Part shown: positions 44,251 to 52,678 of the stretch, in pieces
How the letters are laid out: each line of letters begins with the position of its first letter
Numbering within the stretch: position 1 is the stretch's first letter
Source: Cryptosporangium aurantiacum
GTDB taxonomy: Bacteria; Actinomycetota; Actinomycetes; Mycobacteriales; Cryptosporangiaceae
Assembly: GCF_900143005.1 (NCBI RefSeq)
Contig: NZ_FRCS01000025.1
Span: forward strand, 24,534 to 88,533
Length of the DNA stretch: 64,000 nt
Direction of reading: 5' to 3'
Translations under genes and position numbers: made by a program
Notes under the pieces: model-generated
What the model was told of the DNA's origin: nothing
The model's input: the letters and a program-made list of their open reading frames with translations, nothing else
Database searches by the model: none

Positions 44251-44266
44251 TCAGTACTATTACTGA
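44251..44266. promoter_or_regulatory. Palindrome over a probable -10 region upstream of the flavin oxidase
   Basis: TCAGTA-CTAT-TACTGA is a perfect 6-bp inverted repeat around TACTAT, which fits a -10 hexamer. It lies about 40 bases before the GTG start of the oxidase gene, in an AT-rich divergent region shared with the kinase gene. Operator role is inference. Confidence 0.5.
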
Positions 44267-44303
44267 CAGTGAGTCACCGCGTGTATCCGGTTGACTTGAC
44301 GGC

Positions 44304-45785
44304 GTGCCCGTCACTCGCCGCAGGTTCCTGACGCTCGGTGCGATCGCCGCCACGGCGGCGTGCACCGACAGCTCGCCGGTCCGGCCCAGCCCGTCCCCGA
44401 CGCGCAGACCGGAGGGCCTCGACCTGCCCGGCCTCCGCCGAGTGCTCGACGGGCCGCTGCTCCTGCCCGGCGATGCCGGCTACCCCACCGCCGCGCAGCC
44501 GTTCAACGTCGCGCTCGGTACCCGCAGGCCGGCCGCGATCGCCCGGGTGGCGAGCACCGCCGACGTCCGGACCTGTGTCCTCCGCGCCGGAGGCCGCGGG
44601 GTACCGCTCGCCGCCCGCTCCGGCGGCCACAGCTACCCCGGCTACTCGACACCGGACGGCGGTGTCGTCGTGGACCTCGGCACGTTGAACACGGTGACGG
44701 TGAAGGACGACGGCACGGCGATCGTCGGCGCCGGTGCCCGGCTGATCGACGTCTACGCCGCGCTCGCCGCCCGCGGCCGGGCACTCCCGGCCGGCTCCTG
44801 CCCGACGGTCGGCATCGGCGGCAGCACGCTCGGCGGCGGCCTCGGAGTGCTCGCGCGGAGCTACGGCCTCACCTGCGACCACCTCCGCGCGGCGACGATC
44901 GTCACCGCCGACGGCGACATGCGCAGGGTCGACGCGTCGCACGACGCGGAACTGTTCTGGTCGCTGCGCGGCGGCGGTGGCGGCCACAGCGGCATCGTCA
45001 CCGAGTTCACGTTCGACACCGTCCCGGCGCCGACCGTCACGAACTTCACGCTGCGGTTCCCGGCGACGGCCAGCGCCCGGGTCCTGTCCGCCTGGTCGGA
45101 CTGGATGCAGACCGCACCGGACCGCACGACGTCGATCTGTGGCATCACCGCAGCAGCCACCCCGACGAACCGCGTCACCGGCACCTGGACCGGACCGGTC
45201 GCCGGGCTCTCCGCGCACCTCTCCGCGCTGATCAGCGCGGTCGGCACCGCACCTACCAGCCGGACCATGGCTACCCACGGCTACCTGGACGCGATGCGCG
45301 CGTTCGCCGGCTGCCTCGACAAGTCCATCGAGGCCTGCCACCCGGACACGATGCCCGGCGGCACCCTCCGCCGTGACGCGTTCCGCGCCTCGTCCCGGGT
45401 CGCCGACCGCCCGGTGGACGCCACGACCGCGGACGCCGTCGTCGATCTGCTCCGCCGCCAGACCGGCATGGTGCTGCTGTTCGACTCGCTCGGCGGCGCG
45501 GTCGGGACGCTGGCGCCGGGTGACACCGCATTCGTGCACCGCAGGGCGCACGCAACCGTGCAGGTTTACAGCGGTCGCGCGAACAGCGTCACCGCGGTGA
45601 CCGAAGTACAGCAGGCCCTGCGCCCGCTGGTGGGCACCGGCGCGTACGTGAACTATCTCGACGCGGGCCAGAGCGACTGGGCCACCGCCTACTACGGCGC
45701 CAATCTGCCCCGGCTCCGGCGGACCGTCCGGCGCTACGACCCGGACGGCGTCTTCACATTTCCCCAGTCGGTGCTGCGGACCTAA
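44304..45785 (+). CDS. Tat-exported FAD-linked oxidase (berberine-bridge enzyme-like), bicovalent flavin
   Basis: A 493-residue BBE-like oxidase. The N-terminus TRRRFLTLGA (residues 4-13) is a twin-arginine signal followed by ATAAC, so Cys20 could be lipidated. The FAD_binding_4 domain has SGGHSYPGYS with the flavin-linked His109, and GSCPTVGIGGSTLGGGLG with Cys166. This His/Cys pair fits a 6-S-cysteinyl, 8-alpha-N1-histidyl FAD. The C-terminal BBE motif NYLDAG...WATAYYGANLPRLRRTVRRYDPDGVF is present in shortened form. Such enzymes oxidise sugars, alkaloids or secondary metabolites outside the cytoplasm. GTG 44304 lacks a clear ribosome-binding site. Confidence 0.85.
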   Translation: MPVTRRRFLTLGAIAATAACTDSSPVRPSPSPTRRPEGLDLPGLRRVLDGPLLLPGDAGYPTAAQPFNVALGTRRPAAIARVASTADVRTCVLRAGGRGVPLAARSGGHSYPGYSTPDGGVVVDLGTLNTVTVKDDGTAIVGAGARLIDVYAALAARGRALPAGSCPTVGIGGSTLGGGLGVLARSYGLTCDHLRAATIVTADGDMRRVDASHDAELFWSLRGGGGGHSGIVTEFTFDTVPAPTVTNFTLRFPATASARVLSAWSDWMQTAPDRTTSICGITAAATPTNRVTGTWTGPVAGLSAHLSALISAVGTAPTSRTMATHGYLDAMRAFAGCLDKSIEACHPDTMPGGTLRRDAFRASSRVADRPVDATTADAVVDLLRRQTGMVLLFDSLGGAVGTLAPGDTAFVHRRAHATVQVYSGRANSVTAVTEVQQALRPLVGTGAYVNYLDAGQSDWATAYYGANLPRLRRTVRRYDPDGVFTFPQSVLRT

Positions 45786-45896
45786 TTCGGAATTCGCAAT
45801 CTTAGGTTGATCCGAGCGCGGTGGACACGGCGGTACCGGCGTTCACAGAATGTCGTCCACCATATCCGGTAATTCCTCGACGGGGAGAAATCCGTC

Positions 45897-47414
45897 ATGC
45901 GCAACGATGCGCCCGAAGGGTATGAAAGACACAACGTAGGCACCCTTCATTACCCACCGCCACCAGTCATCAGCGCTCCGCTACAAAAGTCCCGTCTGAT
46001 CGGCAGCCGTGAGCTGATCATCCTGCTGTTCATGGCGCACCCGCCGCTGAATTTGATCTGGGGTGCCATCCCGACCGCCTATCAATTCAGCGGGGTCGTG
46101 GCGCTCCCGTTCGTCGTGGGAATCGCCGGTTTGACCCTGATGGCTTTCGCCGTCGGCTACGGCAGCATGGCGCGCCGTATTCGCCATCGGGGCGGTATTT
46201 ACTCGTTCATCACCCATGGACTCGGACCGGCAGTCGGGGTCGGATCGTCCTTTGTGGCAATTCTGTCGTACACCGCGCTGCTCGCCTCGCTGATCATGCT
46301 GGCGTGCGGTAGCACGATCGGTCTGGCCGCCAACCTGTTCGGCGTCCGGCTGCCGATGTCGCTGTGCATCGTCGTGGCGACCGCGGCGGTCGTGGCGCTG
46401 GAGCGCCTGCGGCTCCGTGCGCTGGTCCGGGTCCTGCTCGCGATCGGCCTCACGCAGGCGGCGGTGATCATCTGGGTGGACGTCGCCTCGGTGGCCAAGC
46501 CGGTCGGCGGCGACGTCTCGTTCCACGCCCTCGACCCGGCGTGGCTGCTCACCGGCTCGATCGGCCTGGCTCTCGGGCTGACGATGACCGCGTTCATCGG
46601 CTCCGAGAGCGGCGCGAGTTACGTCGACGAGGTGCGGCGTCCGGAACGCACGATCCCGCGGGCCACGCTGATCTCCTATGCCGCGACCACGGTCGTCCTG
46701 GTGATCAGCGTCTGGGCGATCAGCGTCACGGTGGGGCCGGAGGACATGGTCGCCGCCGCGCAGGGCCAGCTCCAGTCCCAGACCGGCGGTAGCGGGCACT
46801 CGTTCGTGCTCACGGTGATCGAGCTGCTGGTCGGCTCCGAGCACGCGCTGACCGTGACCGAGCTGGCCACCGCAGCGCTCGCCCTCGGTTGTCTGGCCAG
46901 CGGCACGATGCGCGCCAGCGGCTCGTCGCGGCAGCTGTCCGCGCTCGCCGGCGACGGCGTCCTCCCGGCGGCGTTGAAGCCGCTCCCGGACGGCCGGTCG
47001 CCGCTGAGCGCCGGGTGCATCGCGCCGGTGACCGCCGGACTACTGGCACTCGTCATCGCGAACACCGGGACGTCGATCGGCGTGCTGTACCTGATCACGA
47101 TGGCCGGGCTCGGCATCGCGGGCGTGCTGACGCTGAGCTCGCTGGCCACGATCACCTGGTTCCTCCGCTCCGACGACACCGAGAGCGGGTTCTTCGGCTG
47201 GGAGGGTCAGGTCGTCGCGGCCGGTTTCGCGGCGGTGACGACCGGGTTCGTGTTCTGCTACGGGATCTACCGCCTGCCGCAGGTGGTGCCGAGCGGCCAC
47301 ACCTGGGGCTGGACGCTCTGGGCGGCACCGATGTTGGTGTTCGTGTGCGGCGTCGCGACCGTCCTGGTTCTCCGCGCCGGCAGGTCGCCGGTCGTGGCCC
47401 GGATCGGCCGCTGA
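45897..47414 (+). CDS. APC-superfamily amino-acid permease
   Basis: A 505-residue 12-helix transporter, paralogous to the permease at 33077-35134. MAHPPLNLIWGAIPTAYQFSGVV matches SHAPLIVAWVAIPGAFQFGHV in the other (parts quoted). MARRIRHRGGIYSFITHGLGPAVG matches MARRVRHPGGLYALVTHGLGPA, and both have TAFIG, RRPERTIPRA-type loops and DGVLPAA. It lacks the long repetitive tail and ends at SPVVARIGR. GGGGAG (45882-45887) precedes the ATG by nine bases. The DNA coding the last residues and stop is perfectly duplicated just downstream (47387-47442). Convergent with the response-regulator gene. Confidence 0.85.
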   Translation: MRNDAPEGYERHNVGTLHYPPPPVISAPLQKSRLIGSRELIILLFMAHPPLNLIWGAIPTAYQFSGVVALPFVVGIAGLTLMAFAVGYGSMARRIRHRGGIYSFITHGLGPAVGVGSSFVAILSYTALLASLIMLACGSTIGLAANLFGVRLPMSLCIVVATAAVVALERLRLRALVRVLLAIGLTQAAVIIWVDVASVAKPVGGDVSFHALDPAWLLTGSIGLALGLTMTAFIGSESGASYVDEVRRPERTIPRATLISYAATTVVLVISVWAISVTVGPEDMVAAAQGQLQSQTGGSGHSFVLTVIELLVGSEHALTVTELATAALALGCLASGTMRASGSSRQLSALAGDGVLPAALKPLPDGRSPLSAGCIAPVTAGLLALVIANTGTSIGVLYLITMAGLGIAGVLTLSSLATITWFLRSDDTESGFFGWEGQVVAAGFAAVTTGFVFCYGIYRLPQVVPSGHTWGWTLWAAPMLVFVCGVATVLVLRAGRSPVVARIGR

Positions 47415-47442
47415 GCCGGTCGTGGCCCGGATCGGCCGCTGA
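47387..47442. repeat. Perfect 28-bp tandem duplication across the permease stop codon
   Basis: GCCGGTCGTGGCCCGGATCG-GCCGCTGA occurs twice in tandem (47387-47414 and 47415-47442). The first copy ends with the permease stop TGA; the second is untranslated. No sequence difference is seen, so the event is recent. Confidence 0.95.
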
Positions 47443-47446
47443 ACGC

Positions 47447-48106
47447 TCAATCCGCCCGGCGGGCCGTGACCAGACCGCTCTCGTACGCCGCGATGACGAG
47501 CTGGGCGCGATCCCTGGCGGCGAGCTTGTCCAGCAGCCGCCCGATGTGCGTCTTCACGGTCGCTGCGCTCAGGTGCAGCTGCTCGGCGATCTCCGGGTTC
47601 GAGTGTCCACGGGCGACCAGCAGCAGCACGTCCCGCTCCCGCGGCGTGATGCCGGCGATCGAGGGAGCGGGACGAGGCTGCTCGGCCTCGGCGAACCGCG
47701 CGATCAGGCGCCGGGTGATGCCGGGGGCGAGCAGCGCGTCGCCGGACGCGACCACGTGGATCGCCGCGAGCAGGTCCGCCGGTGGCGCGTCCTTGAGCAA
47801 GAACCCGCTGGCACCGGCGCGAAGCGCGCCGTAGACGTACTCGTCCAGGTCGAACGTCGTCAGGATCAGGACGTGCGCACCCGGGACCTCGGCGCAGATC
47901 CGACGGGTAGCAGCGACGCCGTCCAGCTCCGGCATCCGGACGTCCATCAGCACGACGTCCGGGTGCAGCCGGGTCGCGAGCGCGATCGCCTCGCGGCCGT
48001 CGCCGGCCTCGCCGACCACGGTGAGGCCCGGTGCGGTGTCGACGAGCAGCCGGAAGCTGCCGCGGACCAGCGCCTGGTCGTCCACGACCAGAACCCGGAT
48101 GCTCAC
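47447..48106 (-). CDS. NarL/LuxR-type response regulator
   Basis: A 219-residue response regulator. The receiver domain has acidic pair D9-D10, phosphorylation site Asp55 (VVLMDVRMP), TTF in the T/S position and the conserved Lys in GFLLKDAPP. The LuxR helix-turn-helix is LTPRERDVLLLVARGHSNPEIAEQLHLSAATVKTHIGRLLDKL (residues ~150-195; I-TPRERDVL, EIAEQL, VKTHI). It is encoded behind its kinase with a GTGA overlap (48103-48106) and probably regulates the divergent ABC exporter. Confidence 0.93.
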   Translation of the reverse strand: MSIRVLVVDDQALVRGSFRLLVDTAPGLTVVGEAGDGREAIALATRLHPDVVLMDVRMPELDGVAATRRICAEVPGAHVLILTTFDLDEYVYGALRAGASGFLLKDAPPADLLAAIHVVASGDALLAPGITRRLIARFAEAEQPRPAPSIAGITPRERDVLLLVARGHSNPEIAEQLHLSAATVKTHIGRLLDKLAARDRAQLVIAAYESGLVTARRAD

Positions 48107-49311
48107 TCGGACCCCACCGGCAGCGTCGCGACGAGACGGAACCCGCCGCTCGGCCGCGGAGCCGCCACCAGCTCACCGCCGAACAACCCGACCCGCTCCC
48201 GCAACCCCACCAGCCCGTGCCCGCCGGGCGGCGCCGGCCGGGGCGCGGGTGCGGACGCCCGCTCGTTCTCGACGCAGACCTCCAGCACGCCGTTCCGCTC
48301 CGACAGCTCCACCCGGCAATCGGTCGGGCCGGCATGTTTGACCACGTTCGTCAGGCCTTCCTGCACGATTCGGTAGGCGACCAGCTGGACGGCGTCCGAA
48401 TAGGAACGAGAGTCGACCGCGACCCGCAGGTCGACGCCGACCCCGCCGGCGACTGCCCGGTCGACCAACGCGGGCAGCGCGTCCAGCCCGGGGGTCGGCG
48501 CGAACTCGGCGTCGGGTGTCCGCAGGACGCCGAGCAGGCGGCGGATGTCGGTGAGCGCGTTCCGGCTGGTCGCCTCGATGACCCGCAGCGCGTCCTGCGC
48601 GGCCTCCGGCCGCTGCGCCACGACGTGATTGGCGACGCCCGCCTGCACGGCGATCAGGCTCATGCTGTGGGCGACGACGTCGTGCAGCTCACGGGCGATC
48701 TGCAGCCGTTCTTCGGAGAGCGCCTGTTCGGCGTCCCGTCGGCGGCGCTCCGCCGCGCCCGCCCGGCGTTCCCGCACGATCACACCACCCACCCACGCGC
48801 TACCGCTGATCATCCAGACGTACACGATCAGCCCGGAGATCTCCGCGGCACTCCCGGTCGCGGTGAGGGCCAAGGTCACGGCCGCGGCGAGCAGCGTTAC
48901 CGCGAGCACGGTCACCGCCCGACGCCACGACGAGCGCAGCGCGACCGTGTAGAGCGTGATCGCCGCTGGTAGCCAGGGTTCGAGCGTCACGTGGAGTGCG
49001 GTGGCGACGACGAGCGCCGTACTGCTCACCGCCCAGGCCGCCTCCGGCCACCGTCGCCTTACCGCGATCGGGGCGCCGACACCGACGGCGATCAGCCAGC
49101 CCAGCCAGGTAGGTCCGCTGTAGTACGGCTGGCTCGGAGCCAGTTCACCCGAGCCGAGGCCGGCGAAGAAGACGTAGAAGCCGATGAAAACCGCCGCGGC
49201 AACAGCGTCCACCGCGCGGAGCACCGCGTCGTCCGTCCGAGGGGAGCGCACCATCCTGCGCAGTGCCGAGGTCACCGGCTGACCGTAACCGCGACCGACC
49301 GCCGTCGACAT
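48103..49311 (-). CDS. NarL-type sensor histidine kinase (HisKA_3)
   Basis: About 402 residues. Five or six hydrophobic helices (~35-180) form the sensor part, without a large external domain. The HisKA_3 dimerisation helix ERLQIARELHDVVAHSMSLIAV has the phospho-accepting His at ~210. The ATPase domain has YRIVQEGLTNVVKHAG (N box) and GHGLVGLRERVGLFGG (G box). Start ATG 49311 is a choice; GTG 49275 is in frame. It phosphorylates the coupled response regulator. The divergent ABC exporter starts 95 bases away, an arrangement typical of drug- or lantibiotic-responsive systems. Confidence 0.9.
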   Translation of the reverse strand: MSTAVGRGYGQPVTSALRRMVRSPRTDDAVLRAVDAVAAAVFIGFYVFFAGLGSGELAPSQPYYSGPTWLGWLIAVGVGAPIAVRRRWPEAAWAVSSTALVVATALHVTLEPWLPAAITLYTVALRSSWRRAVTVLAVTLLAAAVTLALTATGSAAEISGLIVYVWMISGSAWVGGVIVRERRAGAAERRRRDAEQALSEERLQIARELHDVVAHSMSLIAVQAGVANHVVAQRPEAAQDALRVIEATSRNALTDIRRLLGVLRTPDAEFAPTPGLDALPALVDRAVAGGVGVDLRVAVDSRSYSDAVQLVAYRIVQEGLTNVVKHAGPTDCRVELSERNGVLEVCVENERASAPAPRPAPPGGHGLVGLRERVGLFGGELVAAPRPSGGFRLVATLPVGSE

Positions 49312-49406
49312 CAGCCCCCAGCAGGTCATCCCCTGGGTGGACACGCGGCCCCGAGACGCGCCCACGGTCCGATCCGCGGCCCGGCCGCGTCGTCCACCGT
49401 GGAGCC

Positions 49407-50105
49407 ATGATCGAAATCCACCAGCTGACCAAGCGGTACGGCCGGACACTGGCCGTCGACGGGCTCAGCTTCACGGTTCCGGCCGGCCAGGTGACCGGCT
49501 TCCTCGGCGCCAACGGCGCGGGCAAATCGACGACGCTCCGCGCGATCCTGGGGCTCGACCGGCCCACCGCGGGTCATGCGCTCGTAGACGGCCGCCCGTA
49601 CACGCACCACCGCAGGCCGATGCAGGTGGTGGGCGCCGTACTCGACGCTTCCGCCGTCCACGGCGGCCGCCGCGGCCGCACGCACCTGCGTGCGCTGGCC
49701 CGCAGCAACGGCCTCTCCCCCACCCGCGTGGACGCCGTCCTCGACGAGGTCGGGCTGACCGCGGTGGCCGACCGCCGCATCGGTGGTTACTCGCTGGGCA
49801 TGCGGCAGCGGCTCGCGATCGCCGGCGCGCTGCTCGGCGACCCCGGGACGCTGATCTTCGACGAGCCGCTCAACGGGCTCGATCCGGAGGGGATCCGGTG
49901 GTTCCGCTCGCTCGCCGGACGGTTGGCGCGAGACGGACGGGCGGTGCTGGTCTCCAGCCACCTGATGACCGAGATGGCGCAGACCGCCGACCGGGTCGTG
50001 GTGATCGGGAACGGGCGGCTGCTGGCCGAAGACTCGCTCGACGCGTTCGGCCCGTCGCTGGAAGAGGCCTACGTCCGCCTGACCGAAGGAGCATCCCATG
50101 TCTGA
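49407..50105 (+). CDS. ABC transporter ATP-binding protein (exporter type)
   Basis: A 232-residue ABC ATPase. Walker A is GANGAGKST (~34-42), signature YSLGMRQRLAIAGALL (~130), Walker B LIFDEPLNGLDPEG (~150) and H-loop VSSHLM (~185). It belongs to the drug/lantibiotic-exporter-like class, with a short C-terminus. It overlaps the permease gene by eight bases. GGAG lies close before the ATG. The complex would be one ATPase dimer plus the neighbouring permease. Confidence 0.92.
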   Translation: MIEIHQLTKRYGRTLAVDGLSFTVPAGQVTGFLGANGAGKSTTLRAILGLDRPTAGHALVDGRPYTHHRRPMQVVGAVLDASAVHGGRRGRTHLRALARSNGLSPTRVDAVLDEVGLTAVADRRIGGYSLGMRQRLAIAGALLGDPGTLIFDEPLNGLDPEGIRWFRSLAGRLARDGRAVLVSSHLMTEMAQTADRVVVIGNGRLLAEDSLDAFGPSLEEAYVRLTEGASHV

Positions 50106-50862
50106 CGTCGTTGCGAGTGAGTGGCTCAAGCTGCGGTCGGTGCGGTCGACGTACTGGTTGCTCGCCTCGCTGGTGCTGCTGCTGGCCGGTGCTGCCGGCA
50201 TCAGCGCCGCGATGACCTCCGCCTGGGACGCGGCGTCACCGGTGGAGCGCGCGAACTTCGAGAGCACCAACATGTGGATCGTCGTCGGCCCGCTGACCCA
50301 GCTCGTGCTCGCGGTCGTGGCCGCGCTGGCGGTCACCGCCGAGTACCGCACCGGCGCGATCGTGACGACGCTGACCACGGTGCCGAACCGCGGTCGGTTG
50401 CTGGCCGCCAAGTCCCTGGTGGTCGTCGCGCTTACCGCGGTGGTCGGTACGCTCGTCGTCACGGCGTCGAGCGCGCTGAGCGTGCTGATCGCCGGGGACC
50501 GGCCAGCCCCGATCGAGCCGTGGACCACGACCGGCGACGCGGTGTCGTCCGGCCTCGCCGGGGTGGCGACGATCGTCGCGGCCGGCCTGGTCGGTGTCGG
50601 GCTGGGCGCGGCGTTCCGGTCGTCGGCGGGTGGCGTCGCGGCGATCGCCGGGCTGCTGTTCGTCGCGCCGGTGGTGGCCGTGTACCTGCCGAGCCCGTGG
50701 GACGGGCGGGTGTACAGCGTGCTGCCGTCGTCGCTCAGCTCGCAGCTCACCGGGGAGTCCGACCTCCTGCTGAGCCCGATCGGCGCCGGCATCGCGCTGA
50801 TCGCCTACCCCGCGGTGGCGCTGGCAATCGGCGCGCTGACCCTCTCCCGCCGCGACGCGTGA
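50098..50862 (+). CDS. ABC transporter permease
   Basis: A 254-residue permease with six hydrophobic helices (first ~20-40; last ~225-248) and the ABC-2 type arrangement. It has ASEWLKLRSVRSTYWLL at the N-terminus (amphipathic coupling region), a large loop with AEYRTGAIVTTLTTVPNRGRLL (quoted in short: AEYRTGAIVTTL) and TLSRRDA at the end. These are the hallmarks of actinobacterial ABC-2 permeases of exporters. It overlaps the ATPase gene, so the two form one transporter. A long hairpin separates it from the convergent gene at 50921. Confidence 0.85.
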   Translation: MSDVVASEWLKLRSVRSTYWLLASLVLLLAGAAGISAAMTSAWDAASPVERANFESTNMWIVVGPLTQLVLAVVAALAVTAEYRTGAIVTTLTTVPNRGRLLAAKSLVVVALTAVVGTLVVTASSALSVLIAGDRPAPIEPWTTTGDAVSSGLAGVATIVAAGLVGVGLGAAFRSSAGGVAAIAGLLFVAPVVAVYLPSPWDGRVYSVLPSSLSSQLTGESDLLLSPIGAGIALIAYPAVALAIGALTLSRRDA

Positions 50863-50871
50863 CCTCCTCCC

Positions 50872-50921
50872 AAGCGCTGCACACTTCGTACCCCTCTGGG
50901 GGCACAAAGTGTGCAGCGCTT
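50872..50921. terminator. 50-bp near-perfect palindrome between convergent operons
   Basis: AAGCGCTGCACACTT (50872-50886) is the exact reverse complement of AAGTGTGCAGCGCTT (50907-50921), and the centre adds a CCCC/GGGG stem. It lies between the ABC permease gene and the end of the conservon operon, so it can terminate both. Palindromes of this type also occur as dispersed repeats in some actinobacteria (from memory). Confidence 0.8.
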
Positions 50922-51481
50922 CAGCCGCCCCCGCCGGGGAACAGACGCGACCAGAAGTCGGACGGGGTCGGGGACGGGGACGGGGGCGCGGATTGCGGCG
51001 GCGTCTCTCGGTCCGTCCGCCGCGGAGCCGGACGCTGGGCTCCGGTGGCTCGGTCGGTCGACGACCGCTCGGCCGGAGCCGTCGCGGCTGTCTCAGCCGG
51101 AGCCGCCGCCGCTGTCTCGGCCGGAGCCGTCGCGGCCCTCGCGGCCGGGGTGGTCGCGGGGGGCGTCCGCGTCGCCGGAGACGACGGACGCTCGACCGTG
51201 GTGGTCTCCCCCGGCCGCGGCAGCGACGACCCGTGCCCGTCCGCGTGGTACGCGCCGAGCATGCTGCCGATCAGCGCCGCCGCGTACGCCAGCGCCACCG
51301 CCCCGGTCGCGGCCAGCACCCAGGTCAGCACCCGCTTCCGCCGCCCGCTGCGATCCACGAAGATCGCCTGCCCGGCCGCGGGCACCGACGCTGGACGCCC
51401 TCGACGGTGCCGCCCGGCCACGGGTGACCGCGCCGGATCCTCGTTCACGGGCGGCAGCAGGACGGTGTCCGTTTCACGCAC
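50921..51481 (-). CDS. Single-pass membrane protein with Pro/Ala-rich exported part, end of the conservon-like operon
   Basis: A 186-residue protein. The N-terminal ~50 residues are basic (SPVAGRHRRGRPASVP...DRSGRRKR). One membrane helix follows (VLTWVLAATGAVALAYAAALIGSML, ~51-75, quoted in part: VLTWVLAATGAVALAYAAAL). The Ala/Pro/Thr outer region has three or four APAETAA-type units and ends SDFWSRLFPGGGG. No family is recognised. GTG 51481 is six bases behind the solute-binding-protein gene, so it is part of that operon. A similar Ser/Pro-rich single-pass protein (57949) sits beside the second solute-binding gene. Confidence 0.6.
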   Translation of the reverse strand: MRETDTVLLPPVNEDPARSPVAGRHRRGRPASVPAAGQAIFVDRSGRRKRVLTWVLAATGAVALAYAAALIGSMLGAYHADGHGSSLPRPGETTTVERPSSPATRTPPATTPAARAATAPAETAAAAPAETAATAPAERSSTDRATGAQRPAPRRTDRETPPQSAPPSPSPTPSDFWSRLFPGGGG

Positions 51482-51487
51482 CGGTGG

Positions 51488-52678
51488 TCATCCCTTGATC
51501 GTCGTCCAGGCCTGGGCCCAGTCCTCGTAGTCCTTGCACCGGACGTTCGTGCGCCCGTCGAGACACGCGCTGATCGGCGTGCTCCAGTACCAAATGCGCT
51601 CGGCGTACTCCGCGTCACCGGCGTGGTACGTCCGGCAGTGCGACGGGTCGACCGTGAACCCGCACGCCTTCGGGTTCGACGGCGCCTCACCGAAGTACTC
51701 GGCGACCTGCGCGTTCACCGACGGGCTGACGATGTGATCGAACCACTTGTAGGCGCACGTCTTGTGCTTCGACGCGCTGGCCACCATCCAGGTGTCCGAC
51801 CACCCGGTCGCACCCTCCGCCGGCAGCACGGCCTCCACCGGTGCGCCCTCGGACTTCGCGACGTTCGCGATCACCTGCCACGTCGTACCGACCACCGCGT
51901 CACCTGCCTTGAACGCGGCGACCTCCTCGCTGTAGTCGCTCCAGTACTCGCTGATGCTGGCCTTCTGCTGTTCGAGCACCGCGATCGCGGCCGCGAACTG
52001 CGTGTCGTCCAGCGCGTACGGGTTGGTGATCCCGAGGTCCGGCTGGTGCTTCATCAGGTACAGCGCGGCGTCGGCGAGGTAGATCGGCGAGTCGTACGCG
52101 GTCACCTTGCCGACCACCGAAAGGTTCGGCGCGAACACCGCACTCCACGACGTCGGCGCCGGCTTCACCACGTCCGACCGGTACATCAGCAGGTTGGCGC
52201 CCCACCCGTGCGGGATGCCGTACGCCACCCCGTCGACGCTGTTCCACGACTGGTTCTTCAGGTGGCGGTAGAGGTCCGCGTAGTTCGGGACCAGGTCCGT
52301 GTTCACCGGCTCGACCGCCCCGTCGGCGATCAGCCGCAGCGACGCGTCGCCGGATGCCGACACCACGTCGTACTTGCCGGTCTCCATCAGCGTCACGGCC
52401 TCGTCGGACGTGTTGAACACCTTGACGCTCACTCGGCAGCCGGTCGCTTCCTCGAACGGCGTCACCCAGTCGATCTCCGGATCGTTCGAGCCGTCCTCCG
52501 CGTACCCCGCCCAGGACAGGACGCTCAGCTCGCCCTCCGCCGTCCCGAGCTCGGTCAGCGCGGCCAGCTTCGGCGGCGCGAAGCCACCGTCCGACTCCGA
52601 CTCGTCCGTCGTCTCCCGGCTGTTGCACCCCGCCACGACGAGCAGCACCACCGCGGCGGCGAGTACCCGACCCCTCAT
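51488..52678 (-). CDS. Solute-binding lipoprotein (polyamine/PotD-like), embedded in the conservon-like operon
   Basis: A 396-residue lipoprotein: signal MRGRVLAAAVVLLVVAGC with lipid Cys18, then a type-II periplasmic binding fold of the spermidine/putrescine-binding (PotD/F) class. Motifs include LSWAGYAEDG, VKVFNTSDEAV, YDVVSASGDASLRL, IPHGWGANLLMYRSDVV and GATGWSDTWMV. Five or six cysteines in the C-terminal part may form disulfides (TGC, KTC, KAC, SHC, ACL, RCK). It overlaps the GTPase gene by ATGA (52675-52678). No ABC permease or ATPase for it is in the window. Its near-twin is at 58425-59639. A co-sensor role for the conservon kinase is inference. Confidence 0.85.
   Translation of the reverse strand: MRGRVLAAAVVLLVVAGCNSRETTDESESDGGFAPPKLAALTELGTAEGELSVLSWAGYAEDGSNDPEIDWVTPFEEATGCRVSVKVFNTSDEAVTLMETGKYDVVSASGDASLRLIADGAVEPVNTDLVPNYADLYRHLKNQSWNSVDGVAYGIPHGWGANLLMYRSDVVKPAPTSWSAVFAPNLSVVGKVTAYDSPIYLADAALYLMKHQPDLGITNPYALDDTQFAAAIAVLEQQKASISEYWSDYSEEVAAFKAGDAVVGTTWQVIANVAKSEGAPVEAVLPAEGATGWSDTWMVASASKHKTCAYKWFDHIVSPSVNAQVAEYFGEAPSNPKACGFTVDPSHCRTYHAGDAEYAERIWYWSTPISACLDGRTNVRCKDYEDWAQAWTTIKG

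Noticed and set aside
45820..45861. GGTGGAC / GTCCACC inverted repeat before the permease gene
   Set aside because: Seven-base arms 28 bases apart are expected by chance in GC-rich DNA, and no further symmetry supports it.
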